Shown here in pieces: positions 1 through 9,202 of a stretch of DNA of 64,000 bases. The notes under the pieces are model-generated. The model had not been told where the DNA came from. It did not search any database and saw nothing but the letters and a program-made list of their open reading frames with translations. Source of the stretch: Novosphingobium lentum NBRC 107847 (GTDB lineage Bacteria; Pseudomonadota; Alphaproteobacteria; Sphingomonadales; Sphingomonadaceae); contig NZ_BCTW01000021.1 in NCBI RefSeq assembly GCF_001590965.1, positions 1-64,000 of the forward strand, written 5' to 3'. Position 1 is the stretch's first letter. Every line of letters starts with the position of its first letter. The translations under genes and the position numbers were made by a program.

Positions 1-7
1 GAGACGC

Positions 8-48
8 CGTTTCGACAGGCTCAACGGCTCCTCAGGATGAGCGGATCA
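8..48. repeat. Dispersed intergenic repeat, copy A
   Basis: The core TTCGACAGGCTCA at 11-23, followed by a GAGCGG-type segment, recurs at 33303-33315. Both copies lie outside coding sequence, here just past the stop of the glutathione transferase. Short repeats of this kind are scattered through sphingomonad genomes. That is from general knowledge; only the two copies in this window are seen. Confidence 0.55.
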
Positions 49-88
49 GGCCGATCGCACGTTGCGCCAGCGGATCAGCCGACCGGTA

Positions 89-736
89 TCACGCCGACAC
101 GCGTTCCTTGAAAATCGCGGCTTCGCGGCCGAGCACCGCCTGCCACGCCGGCCGCGCCTCGACCCGCGCAAACCATGCCGCCGTGTTGGGGTGCCGCACT
201 GCATCGGGGCCAACCCCGACATAGCGCAGCGTCGCAAAGACCGAGGCGATCGCGATGTCGCCGATGCTGAACTGGTCGCCCGCCAGCCAGCCCTGCGCCG
301 GGGCTGCGGTTTCGATATAATCGAGGATCGGCGCGAGCGCGACTTCGCCTGCCCTGGCCGCGTCCTCATCGCCCGGCAGACCGAGAAACTTCGGCCCGAC
401 CAGCCGGTTGAACACGATTGGCCCGCCGGCGGGCGTCAGAATCGTATCAGCCACTTCCTCGAACCAGATCGCCGTGGCGCGCGCCTTTGCCGCGGCGGGC
501 AGCAGCGGCGGATCGGGTTGCAGCGCATCCAGGTAGGTGGCGATCGCAGTCGAATCGGCCAGCGTGAAATCGCCGTCCTGCAGCGCGGGGATCTTGCGGA
601 ACGGGCTGGCGGCGAGGAATTCGGGCTCCGGCGCCATCGGGTTGGCCAACACCGTTTCCACCGCGATGCCCTTTTCAGCCGCGACCACGTGCACCTTGCG
701 CACGAACGGCGACAGCGGAAACCCGAAAATCTTCAT
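89..736 (-). CDS. Glutathione S-transferase family protein
   Basis: A 215-residue cytosolic GST-fold protein that probably conjugates glutathione to electrophiles or reduces peroxides; the substrate is not predictable. The N-terminal thioredoxin-like half has the PLSPFVRKV segment, the cis-proline loop FRKIPAL and the glutathione-binding ADSTAI motif. The C-terminal helical half contains FSIGDIAIAS, the usual N-capping/hydrophobic-staple region. The ATG at 736 is preferred because GGGAGAG precedes it by a few bases and because MKIFGFPLSP is a normal GST beginning; an upstream in-frame ATG at 772 adds an unlikely basic leader. It is divergent from cobS with 78 bases between the starts. Confidence 0.9.
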   Translation of the reverse strand: MKIFGFPLSPFVRKVHVVAAEKGIAVETVLANPMAPEPEFLAASPFRKIPALQDGDFTLADSTAIATYLDALQPDPPLLPAAAKARATAIWFEEVADTILTPAGGPIVFNRLVGPKFLGLPGDEDAARAGEVALAPILDYIETAAPAQGWLAGDQFSIGDIAIASVFATLRYVGVGPDAVRHPNTAAWFARVEARPAWQAVLGREAAIFKERVSA

Positions 737-814
737 GGTTCTCTCCCGTTTCGATTCGAAATCTGATCCCAAAGCTTATTGCAGCGCATCGCGCGCGCGT
801 ATAGGCGACAGGCG

Positions 815-1807
815 ATGAGCGATATTCCCAACATACAGCCCGACAGCCGCGCCACCACCATTCTCGATGCGCCCGATCGGTCGCTCGACGTGCGCGAAAT
901 CTTTGGCATCGACGTGGACATGAAAGTCCCGGCGTTTTCCGAAGCGGACGAACGCGTGCCCGATCGCGACGACAGCTACGTGTTCGACGCCGACACCACG
1001 CTGGCGATCTGCGCGGGCTTCGCGTTCAACCGCCGCGTGATGGTGCAGGGCTACCACGGCACCGGCAAGTCCACGCATATCGAACAGATCGCCGCGCGGC
1101 TCAACTGGCCGTGCATCCGCATCAACCTCGATGCGCACATCAGCCGCATCGACCTGATCGGGCGCGACGCGATCGTGCTGCGCGACGGGTTGCAGGTTAC
1201 CGAATTCCGCGAAGGCCTGCTGCCGTGGGCGCTGCAGACGCCGACCGCGCTGGTGTTCGACGAATACGACGCGGGCCGCCCCGACGTGATGTTCGTGATC
1301 CAGCGCGTGCTGGAAACCGAAGGCAAGCTGACGCTGCTCGACCAGAACCGCGTGATCCGCCCCAACCCGTGGTTCCGCCTGTTCGCCACCGCCAACACCG
1401 TGGGCCTGGGCGATACCAGCGGGCTGTATCACGGCACGCAGGCGATCAACCAAGGCCAGATGGACCGCTGGAACATCGTGGTGGGCCTCAACTACCTGCC
1501 CGCCGCAGTCGAGGCGCAGATCGTGCTGGCCAAGGCGCAGGGCACGCCCGAAAAGACCGTGGCCGACATGGTGCGCGTGGCCGACCTCACCCGCCAGGGC
1601 TTCATCAACGGCGACATTTCCACGGTGATGAGCCCGCGCACGGTGATCACCTGGGCGCAGAACGCCGCGATCTTCAACAACGTCGGCTTCGCCTTCCGCC
1701 TGTCGTTCCTCAACAAGTGCGACGAAGCGGAACGCGTGCTGGTCGCCGAATACTACCAGCGCGTATTCGGCACCGACTTGCCTGAGAGTGTCATCGGCAA
1801 GGGCTGA
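815..1807 (+). CDS. cobS: Cobaltochelatase subunit CobS (AAA+ ATPase)
   Basis: A 330-residue MoxR/CobS-type AAA+ ATPase. With CobT it forms the chaperone-like motor that drives the CobN subunit to insert cobalt into hydrogenobyrinic acid a,c-diamide in aerobic cobalamin synthesis. The N-terminal segment [12 protein letters not shown] is characteristic of CobS. Walker A ([10 protein letters not shown]) lies near residues 79-88 and a Walker B-like [10 protein letters not shown] follows. The start at 815 gives MSDIPN; the frame opens 36 bases earlier without a good start. No cobT is adjacent: the next gene, on the opposite strand, is a dehydrogenase. In many alphaproteobacteria cobS and cobT are close neighbours, so the partner must be elsewhere if this enzyme works in B12 synthesis. 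Confidence 0.93.
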   Translation: MSDIPNIQPDSRATTILDAPDRSLDVREIFGIDVDMKVPAFSEADERVPDRDDSYVFDADTTLAICAGFAFNRRVMVQGYHGTGKSTHIEQIAARLNWPCIRINLDAHISRIDLIGRDAIVLRDGLQVTEFREGLLPWALQTPTALVFDEYDAGRPDVMFVIQRVLETEGKLTLLDQNRVIRPNPWFRLFATANTVGLGDTSGLYHGTQAINQGQMDRWNIVVGLNYLPAAVEAQIVLAKAQGTPEKTVADMVRVADLTRQGFINGDISTVMSPRTVITWAQNAAIFNNVGFAFRLSFLNKCDEAERVLVAEYYQRVFGTDLPESVIGKG

Positions 1808-1830
1808 GCCGGCTGAGTTGGCGGCATAAC

Positions 1831-1857
1831 GTCGTCCCGGATCAAGTCCGGGACGAC
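1831..1857 (+). repeat. Perfect 11-bp inverted repeat after cobS
   Basis: GTCGTCCCGGA and TCCGGGACGAC face each other across a five-base TCAAG loop, and a partial third copy (CCGGGACGAC) follows at about 1866-1875. It sits between the convergent ends of cobS and the dehydrogenase. There is no T-tract, so it is either a bidirectional hairpin or, more likely, one of the dispersed REP-like 'rATCAAGTCCGGGA' palindromes common in alphaproteobacteria. Confidence 0.6.
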
Positions 1858-1896
1858 GGATTACCGGGACGACGCCGCAACCGGGATGGCGTCACC

Positions 1897-3018
1897 TTAC
1901 CCGTTCGGCACGATCAAATACTTCTCGCCCGTGCGCCGCGCGTTGTAGTCCACCGCCGCCTCACGCGTCAGCACCTGTTCCAGCGACACCCGCGCCTTGT
2001 AATGGCTGGCGAAGGTGGTGGTCAGCCCGTCGCGCACGCGCTGGCGCAGGCGTTCGACCCCGTGTTCGCCGATCTTGACCATGAACGGCGTCAGCAGCCA
2101 GCCCGCCACGTCCCACGTAAAGCCGAAGTTGCGCGTCAGCACCGTGGGCGACAGATCAAGCGCGCCATAGATGAACGCCTTCTTGGCGCTGTTCGAGCCA
2201 TAGCGGCTGTAGGCGGCGCCCTCGTTGGCGACCTGTTCCATCGCGGTGAGGATCTGGCTGACCAGCTTGCCGCCGCCGATCGCATCGAACGCCATCGTCG
2301 CGCCGGTCGCCTCGAGCGCGACGGCGAGATCGGCGAGGAAGCTATCGCTCGACGTGTCGACCACGTGTTCGGCGCCGATGCCGCGCAGGATCGCGACTTG
2401 CGCCGGGTTGCGCACGACGTTGACCAGCCCGACGTTGTCTTCCTTGCAGATCTTCACCAGCATCTGGCCTAGGTTGGAAGCGGCGGCGGTGTGGACCAGC
2501 GCGGTGTGGCCTTCGCGGCGCATCGTCTCGACGAAACCGAGCGCGGTCAGCGGGTTGACGTAAGCCGCCGCGCCCTGTTCGGCGGTTATGCCCTCGGGCA
2601 GTTCCATGCACGCGCGCGCATCGACAATGCGGTATTGCGCATACATCCCGCCAGGCACGCAGGCGACCAGCTTGCCCAGCAGCGCCTGCGCCTCCGGAGC
2701 ATCGCCCGCCGCGATCACCGTGCCCGCGCCCTCGTTGCCCACCGGCATCGCCTCACCGTGCCGCGCGGCCATCGCGCGCACTGCCGGGTCGGGCATCCGC
2801 GCGACGATCGTGCCATCGGCGAATTCGGCATTGTCGATGTCGGCCGGACCGAACAGCAGCCCCAGGTCGGACGGATTGATCGGCGCAGCGTCCACTCGCA
2901 GCAGCACTTCATGCCTCGTGGGCGCAGGCAGCACCTGTTCGGCAAGGCTCACCGTAAGGCGGCCATCGGCGTCGAGCTTAGACAGCAACTGGAGCCCTGT
3001 TGTATCAGCCATCGTCAT
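1897..3018 (-). CDS. Zinc-type alcohol dehydrogenase/quinone reductase-like protein
   Basis: A 373-residue medium-chain dehydrogenase/reductase. The GroES-like N-terminal half contains [11 protein letters not shown], typical of quinone oxidoreductases and crotonyl-CoA-reductase-like members. The nucleotide-binding half has the [20 protein letters not shown] stretch, a variant of the GxGxxG turn. The catalytic zinc cysteine is not evident, which favours an NADPH:quinone or enoyl reductase over an alcohol dehydrogenase. The ATG at 3018 overlaps the truA stop (ATGA), implying coupled translation, and has a GGGAG ribosome site; ATG 3012 is the alternative. It is the last gene of the fmt-truA operon; the substrate is unknown. 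Confidence 0.82.
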   Translation of the reverse strand: MTMADTTGLQLLSKLDADGRLTVSLAEQVLPAPTRHEVLLRVDAAPINPSDLGLLFGPADIDNAEFADGTIVARMPDPAVRAMAARHGEAMPVGNEGAGTVIAAGDAPEAQALLGKLVACVPGGMYAQYRIVDARACMELPEGITAEQGAAAYVNPLTALGFVETMRREGHTALVHTAAASNLGQMLVKICKEDNVGLVNVVRNPAQVAILRGIGAEHVVDTSSDSFLADLAVALEATGATMAFDAIGGGKLVSQILTAMEQVANEGAAYSRYGSNSAKKAFIYGALDLSPTVLTRNFGFTWDVAGWLLTPFMVKIGEHGVERLRQRVRDGLTTTFASHYKARVSLEQVLTREAAVDYNARRTGEKYLIVPNG

Positions 3019-3761
3019 TCTCCCGGATAGATTGCGTTCACGAAATACAGGCCTTCGGGCGGCGCGTTGTGCCCCAATGCGGCGCGATCGCGCGCGGCGA
3101 GCGCTGCGGCCAGATCGGCGCGCAACCACTTGCCCTCACCCACCAGCGCCAGGCACCCAACCATCGAGCGCACCTGGTGGTGCAGGAAACTGCGCGCCGC
3201 CGCCGCGATGATCACATGCGCTCCTTCGCGCCGCACCGCCAGCCGGTCGAGCGTCTTGACCGGGCTGGCGGACTGGCAATGGACCGACCGGAACGTGGTA
3301 AAATCGTGGCTGCCCACCAGCACCCCGGCGGCATCGTCCATCGCCAACGCATCGAGCGGGCGATTGATCCGCCATGCCTTGCCGCGTTCCAGCGTCAGCG
3401 GCGCACGGCGGTTGGCGATGCGGTATTCGTAAGCCCGTCCGATGCACGAAAAGCGCGCGTGCCAGTCGTCCGCGACGATCCGGCAATCGAGCACCGCCAC
3501 CGGCGCGGGCCGCAGCCGCGCGTTGAGCGCCTCCATCAGCCGGAACGCCGCGATGTCGCGGTCGAGATCGAAATGCGCGCGCATCGCCAGCGCATGAACC
3601 CCGGCATCGGTGCGCCCGGCGGCGTGCAGCGTCACCGCCTGCCCGGTGACGGCAAACGCCGCATCTTCGACCGCCTGCTGCACCGAAGGCCCGTGCGCCT
3701 GCCGCTGCAGCCCCATGAACGGGCCGCCGTCGAACTCCAGCGTGAGCGCAAAGCGCGGCAT
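3015..3761 (-). CDS. truA: tRNA pseudouridine(38-40) synthase TruA
   Basis: A 248-residue TruA, the normal length, converting uridines 38-40 in the tRNA anticodon stem to pseudouridine. The catalytic aspartate lies in the [12 protein letters not shown] motif. [13 protein letters not shown] is the usual N-terminus, and [15 protein letters not shown] and the terminal LPPEGLYF-like segment ([15 protein letters not shown]) are family hallmarks. The ATG at 3761 shares one base with the fmt stop (TGATG), and its own stop overlaps the next gene, so fmt-truA-dehydrogenase reads as one translationally coupled operon. Confidence 0.97.
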   Translation of the reverse strand: MPRFALTLEFDGGPFMGLQRQAHGPSVQQAVEDAAFAVTGQAVTLHAAGRTDAGVHALAMRAHFDLDRDIAAFRLMEALNARLRPAPVAVLDCRIVADDWHARFSCIGRAYEYRIANRRAPLTLERGKAWRINRPLDALAMDDAAGVLVGSHDFTTFRSVHCQSASPVKTLDRLAVRREGAHVIIAAAARSFLHHQVRSMVGCLALVGEGKWLRADLAAALAARDRAALGHNAPPEGLYFVNAIYPGE

Positions 3762-4738
3762 CAGCCCAGCCGCGTCCCGGCGGGGATCGCGCGCCCGCGC
3801 AGCAAGTCCGCCGTGGACATGGCCGGGCGCCCCGCGCGCTGGACGATCATGGGGCGGATCGCAGCGGTGCCGCAGGCGATGGTCAGGGCGGAGTCGATGG
3901 TCGTGCCAGCGTCCCCGCGCAGGCGGGGACCTCGTGCCGGGTCGGCGTTGGGTCCTGTGGGCTCGAGATCCCCGCCTGCGCGGGGAATCGGGTTCTCTGC
4001 AACCTCTGCCGCCAGCACGCGATACCGCTCGCCCGCCAGCTCGAAGAACGCGCCCGGCGACGGTGCGAATGCGCGCACTTGCCGTTCGACCTCCACCGCC
4101 GCCTGCGCGAAATCCAGCCGCGCTTCGGCCTTGTCGATCTTGTGCGCGTACGTCACGCCCTCCTCCGGCTGCACAACCGCCGGATAGCGCGCCATGTCGC
4201 CCAGCACCTGCACCATCAGCCGCGCGCCCAGCGTCGCGATTTCGTCGGTCAGTTCGCCCGCCGTCTTGCCATCGACCGCCACCTCGCCCTTGAGCAGCAT
4301 CGGCCCGGTGTCCAGACCGCGCTCCATCTGCATGATCGTCACCCCGGTCGCCGCGTCGCCCGCCACAATCGCGCGCTGCACCGGCGCCGCACCGCGCCAG
4401 CGCGGCAGCAGCGAGCCGTGGACGTTGAGGCACCCCAGCTTCGGCGCGGCCAGCACCGCACGGGGCAGGATCAGGCCATAGGCCGCGACCACCGCGACAT
4501 CGGCGTCGAGCGCCGCGAATGCCGCCTTCTCGTCCTTGCCCTTCAGGCTTTCCGGGTGGCGCACGGGAATCCCCCGCGCCTCGGCCGCCAATTGCACCGG
4601 CGACGCCTGCAGTTTCTTGCCCCGCCCCGCCGGTCGCGGCGGCTGGCTGTAGGCGGCGACGATCTCGTGCCCGGCATCGGCCAGCGCGTTAAGCGTCGGC
4701 ACCGCGAACTCGGGCGTGCCCATGAAGACTATGCGCAT
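3761..4738 (-). CDS. fmt: Methionyl-tRNA formyltransferase, with in-frame repeat insertion
   Basis: A 325-residue enzyme that formylates initiator Met-tRNA using 10-formyl-THF. The N-terminal Rossmann-like domain begins [16 protein letters not shown]. The catalytic region has [21 protein letters not shown], with the family Asn-His pair, and [17 protein letters not shown]. The C-terminal OB-like domain is interrupted: after [12 protein letters not shown] comes a segment of about 30 residues (248-277) rich in Pro, Arg, Gly and Asp, encoded by a palindromic repeat, and the family sequence then resumes at [13 protein letters not shown]. The frame is intact and the protein is 10-25 residues longer than usual, so it is probably functional. 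It is divergent from recR, with 48 bases between starts. Confidence 0.96.
   Translation of the reverse strand: MRIVFMGTPEFAVPTLNALADAGHEIVAAYSQPPRPAGRGKKLQASPVQLAAEARGIPVRHPESLKGKDEKAAFAALDADVAVVAAYGLILPRAVLAAPKLGCLNVHGSLLPRWRGAAPVQRAIVAGDAATGVTIMQMERGLDTGPMLLKGEVAVDGKTAGELTDEIATLGARLMVQVLGDMARYPAVVQPEEGVTYAHKIDKAEARLDFAQAAVEVERQVRAFAPSPGAFFELAGERYRVLAAEVAENPIPRAGGDLEPTGPNADPARGPRLRGDAGTTIDSALTIACGTAAIRPMIVQRAGRPAMSTADLLRGRAIPAGTRLG
3908..3997. repeat. Palindromic repeat inserted in frame within fmt
   Basis: Two copies of TCCCCGCGCAGGCGGGGA face each other, at 3912-3929 and (reverse complement) 3969-3986, separated by 39 bases. Each is itself an imperfect palindrome. An identical third copy lies in non-coding DNA at 16597-16614. 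The 90-bp unit is a multiple of three and reads without stops through fmt residues 248-277. It behaves like an intergenic palindromic repeat that has entered a gene. Confidence 0.8.
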
Positions 4739-4786
4739 GGTCGTGACGGCTTCCTAATGCGGGCCGCAGTCCCTATCTGTGCCGCG

Positions 4787-5383
4787 ATGGCATCGCAAGA
4801 GATCGAGGCGCTGAGTGCGGCACTGGCCCGCCTTCCCGGACTGGGCCCGCGTTCGGCGCGGCGCGCGGTGCTGTGGCTGATCAAGCGGCGCGAGACTTCG
4901 CTGGTCCAGCTGATCGAGGCGCTGGGCGCGGTGCGCGAAGGGCTGGTCGAATGCGCCACGTGCGGCAACGTCGATACCACCAACCCCTGCGGCATCTGCG
5001 CCGATCCCCGCCGCGACGCGCGATCGATCTGCGTGGTCGAGGAAGTGGCAGACTTGTGGGCGCTCGATCGCGCGCGGCTGTTCACCGGGCGCTATCATGT
5101 GCTGGGCGGCAAGCTGTCGGCGCTGGAGGGCGTTCGGCCTGAAGACCTTGCCATCGCCCCGCTGATCGCGCGTGTGTCGGCCGGCGGGATCGATGAAGTG
5201 GTGCTGGCGATGAACGCCACGCTGGAAGGCCAGACCACCGCGCACTACATCGCCGAGCGGCTGGAGGGCCTGCCGGTGCGGCTGACCCAGCTGGCGCACG
5301 GCCTGCCCGTGGGCGGTGAGCTGGACTACCTCGACGAAGGCACGCTGGCGCAGGCGCTGAGGGCGCGGCGGCCGGTAGGGTGA
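4787..5383 (+). CDS. recR: Recombination mediator protein RecR
   Basis: A 198-residue RecR, which with RecF/RecO loads RecA at single-strand gaps. An N-terminal helix-hairpin-helix ([19 protein letters not shown]) is followed by the four-cysteine zinc finger at residues 56, 59, 68 and 71 (CATC...CGIC), the Toprim domain starting at [14 protein letters not shown], and a C-terminal segment ending [15 protein letters not shown] 4787 gives the standard length; an in-frame ATG at 4757 would add ten residues. In many bacteria recR follows dnaX-ybaB; here it stands next to def and rmuC. Confidence 0.97.
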   Translation: MASQEIEALSAALARLPGLGPRSARRAVLWLIKRRETSLVQLIEALGAVREGLVECATCGNVDTTNPCGICADPRRDARSICVVEEVADLWALDRARLFTGRYHVLGGKLSALEGVRPEDLAIAPLIARVSAGGIDEVVLAMNATLEGQTTAHYIAERLEGLPVRLTQLAHGLPVGGELDYLDEGTLAQALRARRPVG

Positions 5384-5398
5384 GTTCTTAGAGTACTG

Positions 5399-5620
5399 CT
5401 AGAGCCTCAAGGCATTCCTGAGCGCATCGGCAATCTCAGGAACCGAAGACCTTACAGTTGCTTCAGCCACTGCTCTGAACCCGCCGACTGTACCTTGAAG
5501 TGCATTGCATTTGGCACAATGCACTTCAGAAGAATCGCCAAGGGCCTCGTCCCATGACATTTCCGCCGATCCGCAATTCCCACAAGTCGCTGTCACCGCC
5601 CCAATATCGTAGATTGCCAT
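5399..5620 (-). CDS. Small zinc-ribbon protein of unknown function
   Basis: A 73-residue protein with two CxxC knuckles: TCGNCGS near residues 12-18 and HCAKCNA near 34-40. Together they form a compact zinc ribbon, followed by a helical tail rich in Ala and Val. AGGAG stands seven bases before the ATG, supporting a real gene. I do not recognise the family. The gene and its flanks (5384-5713) are visibly poorer in GC than the neighbours, and the gene runs against recR and def, both on the plus strand; this suggests recent acquisition. Such ribbons occur in small phage or toxin-related proteins, but no function is claimed. Confidence 0.65.
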   Translation of the reverse strand: MAIYDIGAVTATCGNCGSAEMSWDEALGDSSEVHCAKCNALQGTVGGFRAVAEATVRSSVPEIADALRNALRL

Positions 5621-5713
5621 TTTGAACTCCTACCGTTCCACATTTGATCTCATGATTTTAAATCATCGGCAAGCTACTTGACCAAAGAAACCCCCATCCA
5701 TACCTGCTAGAAG

Positions 5714-6286
5714 ATGGCTATCCGCGAAATTCTCGAAGTTCCCGATCCTCGCCTCAAGGTGGTGTCGACGCCCGTCGAAGCTTTCGACGACGAACTGCGC
5801 GCGCTGGTCGCCGACATGTTCGAGACGATGTACGATGCGCCGGGCATCGGCCTCGCCGCGGTACAGATCGGCGTGCCGCTGCGCGTGCTGGTGATCGACC
5901 TGCAGGACGCGAACGAAAGCGCGGACGAAGTGGCCGAGGATGCCGAGGCCAACGAAGGCGGCCCGCCCGCCGACGAGACCGGGCGCAACCCGCGCGTGTT
6001 CATCAACCCGGAAATCCTCGATCCGTCGGACGAGCACAGCGTGTACAGCGAAGGCTGCCTCTCGGTCCCCGAGATCTACGCCGATGTCGAACGCCCCGCC
6101 GCGATCCGCGCACGCTGGCAGGATCTGGACGGCACGGTCCACGAAGAGGCGATGGACGGGCTGATGGCCACCTGCCTGCAGCACGAGATGGACCACCTCG
6201 AAGGCGTGCTGTTCATCGACCACCTGTCGCGGCTGAAACGCAACATGGTGCTCAAGAAGCTGGAAAAGCTGCGCAAGGCGGCTTGA
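5714..6286 (+). CDS. def: Peptide deformylase
   Basis: A 190-residue metal-dependent deformylase that removes the N-formyl group from nascent proteins. The three family motifs are present: [10 protein letters not shown] (44-53), EGCLSVP with the metal-binding Cys115, and QHEMDHLEG with His157, Glu158 and His161. An acidic, proline-containing insertion (residues about 68-92) between motifs 1 and 2 lengthens the protein relative to E. coli Def. It functionally pairs with fmt 1 kb upstream, but the two are on opposite strands, with recR and a small zinc-ribbon gene between them. Confidence 0.97.
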   Translation: MAIREILEVPDPRLKVVSTPVEAFDDELRALVADMFETMYDAPGIGLAAVQIGVPLRVLVIDLQDANESADEVAEDAEANEGGPPADETGRNPRVFINPEILDPSDEHSVYSEGCLSVPEIYADVERPAAIRARWQDLDGTVHEEAMDGLMATCLQHEMDHLEGVLFIDHLSRLKRNMVLKKLEKLRKAA

Positions 6287-6339
6287 TACCGGGATAGGGC
6301 CGGGTTAAGTTCGCGCTTCGTTCCAGAAGGGCAGGCGCC

Positions 6340-7899
6340 GTGAATCCGCAACTCGTCACCGTTTTCGTCCTGTTGCTCGGCCTCGCCGCCGGGGCCGCGC
6401 TCGGCTGGTTCTTCGGCTCGCGCCCGGTCGCCGAATGGCGCGCGCGTCACGCCGCGCGCGATGGCGAGGCGCGCGATCTGGACGACAAGTTCCACCGTGC
6501 GATCACCGAACTGGCGGGGGCCAGCGAACGCGCCAATCGGGCCGATGCGCTGGCGGGTGAACTGGAGCAGGCCCGCGGCGACCATGGCTTGCGGATCGAT
6601 GCCTTGCGCGCCGAGCATGGCCAGCGGCTTGACGCGACCTCCCGCGAACATGCCGCCACAGTCGAGGCGATCCGTCGCGAACATAGCTTGCTGTCGGCGC
6701 AGAACGCCGCGCTCAAGGCCGACGCCGCCAACTTCGCCGACCGCGAGCGGCTGCTGTTCGAAGCGCGTGAGGCGCTGAAGAAGGAATTCGAATCGGCGGG
6801 CGCCAAAGTGCTCGAAGGTGCGCAGGAAGCCTTCCTCAAGCGCGCGCAGGACCGCTTCACCGAAAGCGAGAAGACCAACGCGGAGCGGATCAGCACGCTG
6901 CTGGCGCCGGTGGGCCAACGGCTGGCGAGCTATGAAGCGCAAGTCACCAAGCTGGAGAAGGAACGCGTCGACGCGTTCGGCAACCTCTCCGGCCTGATCG
7001 AGGGCATGCGCGTGGGCCAGGAACAGATTCGCGCCGAAGCCGCGCGGCTGGGCAACAGCTTGCGCAACGCGCCCAAGGCGCGCGGTCGCTGGGGCGAACA
7101 GCAGTTGCGCAATGTGCTGGAACAGTGCGGGCTGGCCGAACACACCGATTTCGTCACCGAACACTCGATCGACACCGACGAAGGCCGCCTGCGCCCCGAT
7201 GCGATCGTGCGGGTGCCGGGCAACAAGCTGCTGGTGATCGATGCCAAAGTCTCGCTCAACGCCTATCAGGAAGCGTACGAGGCGCAGGACGATGCATCCC
7301 GCAAGGTACATCTCGATGCGCACGCTGCCTCGATGCGCAACCATATCCAGACGCTGGCGACCAAAAGCTATCAGAGCCAGTTCGAGGAGGCGCCAGATTA
7401 CGTGCTGATGTTCGTACCGGGCGAGCATTTCATCGCCGCCGCGCTGGAGCACGACCCGACGCTGTGGAACTATGCGTTCGAGCGGCGCGTGCTGCTCGCC
7501 AGCCCGACCAATCTGGTCGCCATCGCGCGCACCGTGGCACAAGTCTGGCGGCAGGATGGCCTTGCCACCGAAGCGCGCGAGATCGGGCGGATGGGCGGCG
7601 AACTGTACGATCGGCTGGCCGTGGCCGCCGAGCATATGAAGCGCGTCGGCGCGGGCCTCGATTCGGCGGTGACGAACTACAACAAGTTCGTCGGCAGTTT
7701 CGAGCGCAACGTGCTGTCTGCGGGCAAGCGGCTCAAGGACAAGCACATCGAGATCGGCAAGCGCGAGATCGAGGACATTCCGCTGGTCGAGTCGAAGCCG
7801 CGCTATACCGAGGGTCCGGCGGCAGATCTCGCGCCGGAACCCCCGGTGCTGGCCGCCGTTGATGCAGCGAACGATGGGGTTTCCAGCCAGGCGGGGTAG
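6340..7899 (+). CDS. rmuC: DNA recombination protein RmuC
   Basis: A 519-residue RmuC-family protein; in E. coli RmuC limits inversions at short inverted repeats. One N-terminal membrane segment (FVLLLGLAAGAALGWFFG) is followed by a long coiled coil (about residues 30-200, rich in Ala, Glu and Arg heptads). The conserved nuclease-like domain contains RGRWGEQQLRNVLEQCG, RPDAIVRVPGNKLLVIDAKVS and LMFVPGEHFI; the D...E-x-K pattern is that of a PD-(D/E)XK fold. The start is GTG at 6340, 53 bases after def. It probably forms a recR-def-rmuC transcription unit with the lipoprotein gene three bases downstream. Confidence 0.95.
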   Translation: MNPQLVTVFVLLLGLAAGAALGWFFGSRPVAEWRARHAARDGEARDLDDKFHRAITELAGASERANRADALAGELEQARGDHGLRIDALRAEHGQRLDATSREHAATVEAIRREHSLLSAQNAALKADAANFADRERLLFEAREALKKEFESAGAKVLEGAQEAFLKRAQDRFTESEKTNAERISTLLAPVGQRLASYEAQVTKLEKERVDAFGNLSGLIEGMRVGQEQIRAEAARLGNSLRNAPKARGRWGEQQLRNVLEQCGLAEHTDFVTEHSIDTDEGRLRPDAIVRVPGNKLLVIDAKVSLNAYQEAYEAQDDASRKVHLDAHAASMRNHIQTLATKSYQSQFEEAPDYVLMFVPGEHFIAAALEHDPTLWNYAFERRVLLASPTNLVAIARTVAQVWRQDGLATEAREIGRMGGELYDRLAVAAEHMKRVGAGLDSAVTNYNKFVGSFERNVLSAGKRLKDKHIEIGKREIEDIPLVESKPRYTEGPAADLAPEPPVLAAVDAANDGVSSQAG

Positions 7900-7901
7900 A
7901 T

Positions 7902-8750
7902 ATGGGGCACGGCGCCGGTCGATGGGCAGCGACAACGGGATTCGCACTGGCGATTGTGCTGGGCGGATGCCGCGACCACCACCGCGCGCCCGCGGCTGAC
8001 ACGTCCGCAACGTCCGCAAGCCCATCGGAAAAGCGGCGGACGGCCGCATCGCCGATTTCAGTCGCAACGTCGTCCCCCGCCGATGACGCGGCAGCATCGG
8101 TCAGCGCGGCGCCTGAACCATCGCCGAGCCTGCCCAGCCCCATCGCCTCCTCCACGCCGCAGCCCGTGGCGACCGAGGCCGCCTACGCCCCGGGCGACGA
8201 GTGTTCCGCGCAGCCCGGCTGGCCCGATTTTCACCGCAAGCTGGCAACCGCCGTGTCCGCGCGCGATGCCAAGGCGCTGGCCGCGCTCGCCGCGCCCGAC
8301 CTCAAGCTCGATTACGGTGGGGGCAGCGGCAGCGACGAATTCGTGCGCCGGCTGGCCGCGCCATCGCCCGATCTATGGGCCGAACTCGCCCGCATCATGC
8401 CGCTGGGCTGCGCGATCGAGGGCGGGATCGTGGCGATGCCGTGGTATTTCTGGAACCTGCCCGACGATGCCGATGCCGCCGAAACGATGCTGGTGGTGGG
8501 CAAAGCTGTGCCGCTGCGCGCCCGCGCCGGGGCCAGCGCGCCGGTGATTGCTCCGCTCGACTGGGCGATGGTCACAATCGAACCGGGCACGTTCTCCAAG
8601 ACCGCGCGGTTCACGGCGGTGCGCACGCGCGCCGGTCACCTGAAGGGCTTTGTCGACAGCGCCAGCTTGCGCAGCCTGCTCGCCTACCGGCTGATCGCGG
8701 AACGCAGGAACGGCGACTGGCGCCTCACCGCGTTCGTCGCGGGCGACTAA
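7902..8750 (+). CDS. Putative lipoprotein with C-terminal SH3-like domain
   Basis: A 282-residue exported protein. The N-terminus is a lipoprotein signal (FALAIVLGGC, Cys23). A linker of about 60 residues rich in Ala, Ser and Pro follows, then a folded region with ECSAQPGWPDFHRKL, and a C-terminal SH3-type segment (VVGKAVPLRARAGASAPVI ... GFVDSASLRSLLAYRL) resembling bacterial SH3 domains that bind peptidoglycan or peptide. The ATG lies two bases after the rmuC stop, so the two are probably cotranscribed. The specific role is unknown. Confidence 0.75.
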   Translation: MGHGAGRWAATTGFALAIVLGGCRDHHRAPAADTSATSASPSEKRRTAASPISVATSSPADDAAASVSAAPEPSPSLPSPIASSTPQPVATEAAYAPGDECSAQPGWPDFHRKLATAVSARDAKALAALAAPDLKLDYGGGSGSDEFVRRLAAPSPDLWAELARIMPLGCAIEGGIVAMPWYFWNLPDDADAAETMLVVGKAVPLRARAGASAPVIAPLDWAMVTIEPGTFSKTARFTAVRTRAGHLKGFVDSASLRSLLAYRLIAERRNGDWRLTAFVAGD

Positions 8751-8752
8751 CG

Positions 8753-9160
8753 TTACCCGACCTGCTGCAGTTCCACGGTGTGTCCGCCCGAATCGAGGCG
8801 CAGCGTCGTACCGCTGCGTTCGATCTGCGGCGCGGCGGCGAGCAGTGCGTTGATCGCCTGTTCCTGGCCCCACACCGGGCCATCGCAGAACATCCGCGTC
8901 GCCATCAGCGGTCCGGCGATCAGGCGGTTGCCATCCACGCGGAAATCGCCGCCCATGCCGTTGCAGCCGACATTGGCACCGATCCGCGTACCATGGAATT
9001 CGACCTTGGCCTTGCCCGGCACGGCCGGTGCATCGCCGTCGATGCTGACCACGCGCCATTGCGTGCCCGACAGCGCCAGCGCGTTGGGCACGCCGCTGGC
9101 GCAGGCACCGAGCAGGGCAAGTCCGGGCAGGAGCAGGAAGGCGAGTCTCGTCGTCATCAT
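8753..9160 (-). CDS. META domain lipoprotein (HslJ-like)
   Basis: A 135-residue lipoprotein with signal and lipobox FLLLPGLALLGAC (Cys20), then one META domain: LSGTQWRVVSIDGDA, GANVGCNGMGGDF and MATRMFCDGP are the diagnostic segments, with the two conserved cysteines. Proteins of the HslJ/META family are outer-membrane or periplasmic and linked to heat and novobiocin tolerance in E. coli; the biochemical role is not established. It converges on the SH3 lipoprotein gene with two bases between the stops. Confidence 0.88.
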   Translation of the reverse strand: MMTTRLAFLLLPGLALLGACASGVPNALALSGTQWRVVSIDGDAPAVPGKAKVEFHGTRIGANVGCNGMGGDFRVDGNRLIAGPLMATRMFCDGPVWGQEQAINALLAAAPQIERSGTTLRLDSGGHTVELQQVG

Positions 9161-9202
9161 GCAACGATAGAACGACGTGACTGATCCCGCGATTAACGGA
9201 GG

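Noticed and set aside
1831..1857. Inverted repeat after cobS as an intrinsic terminator
   Set aside because: No T-tract follows on either strand, and a partial further copy suggests a dispersed repeat.
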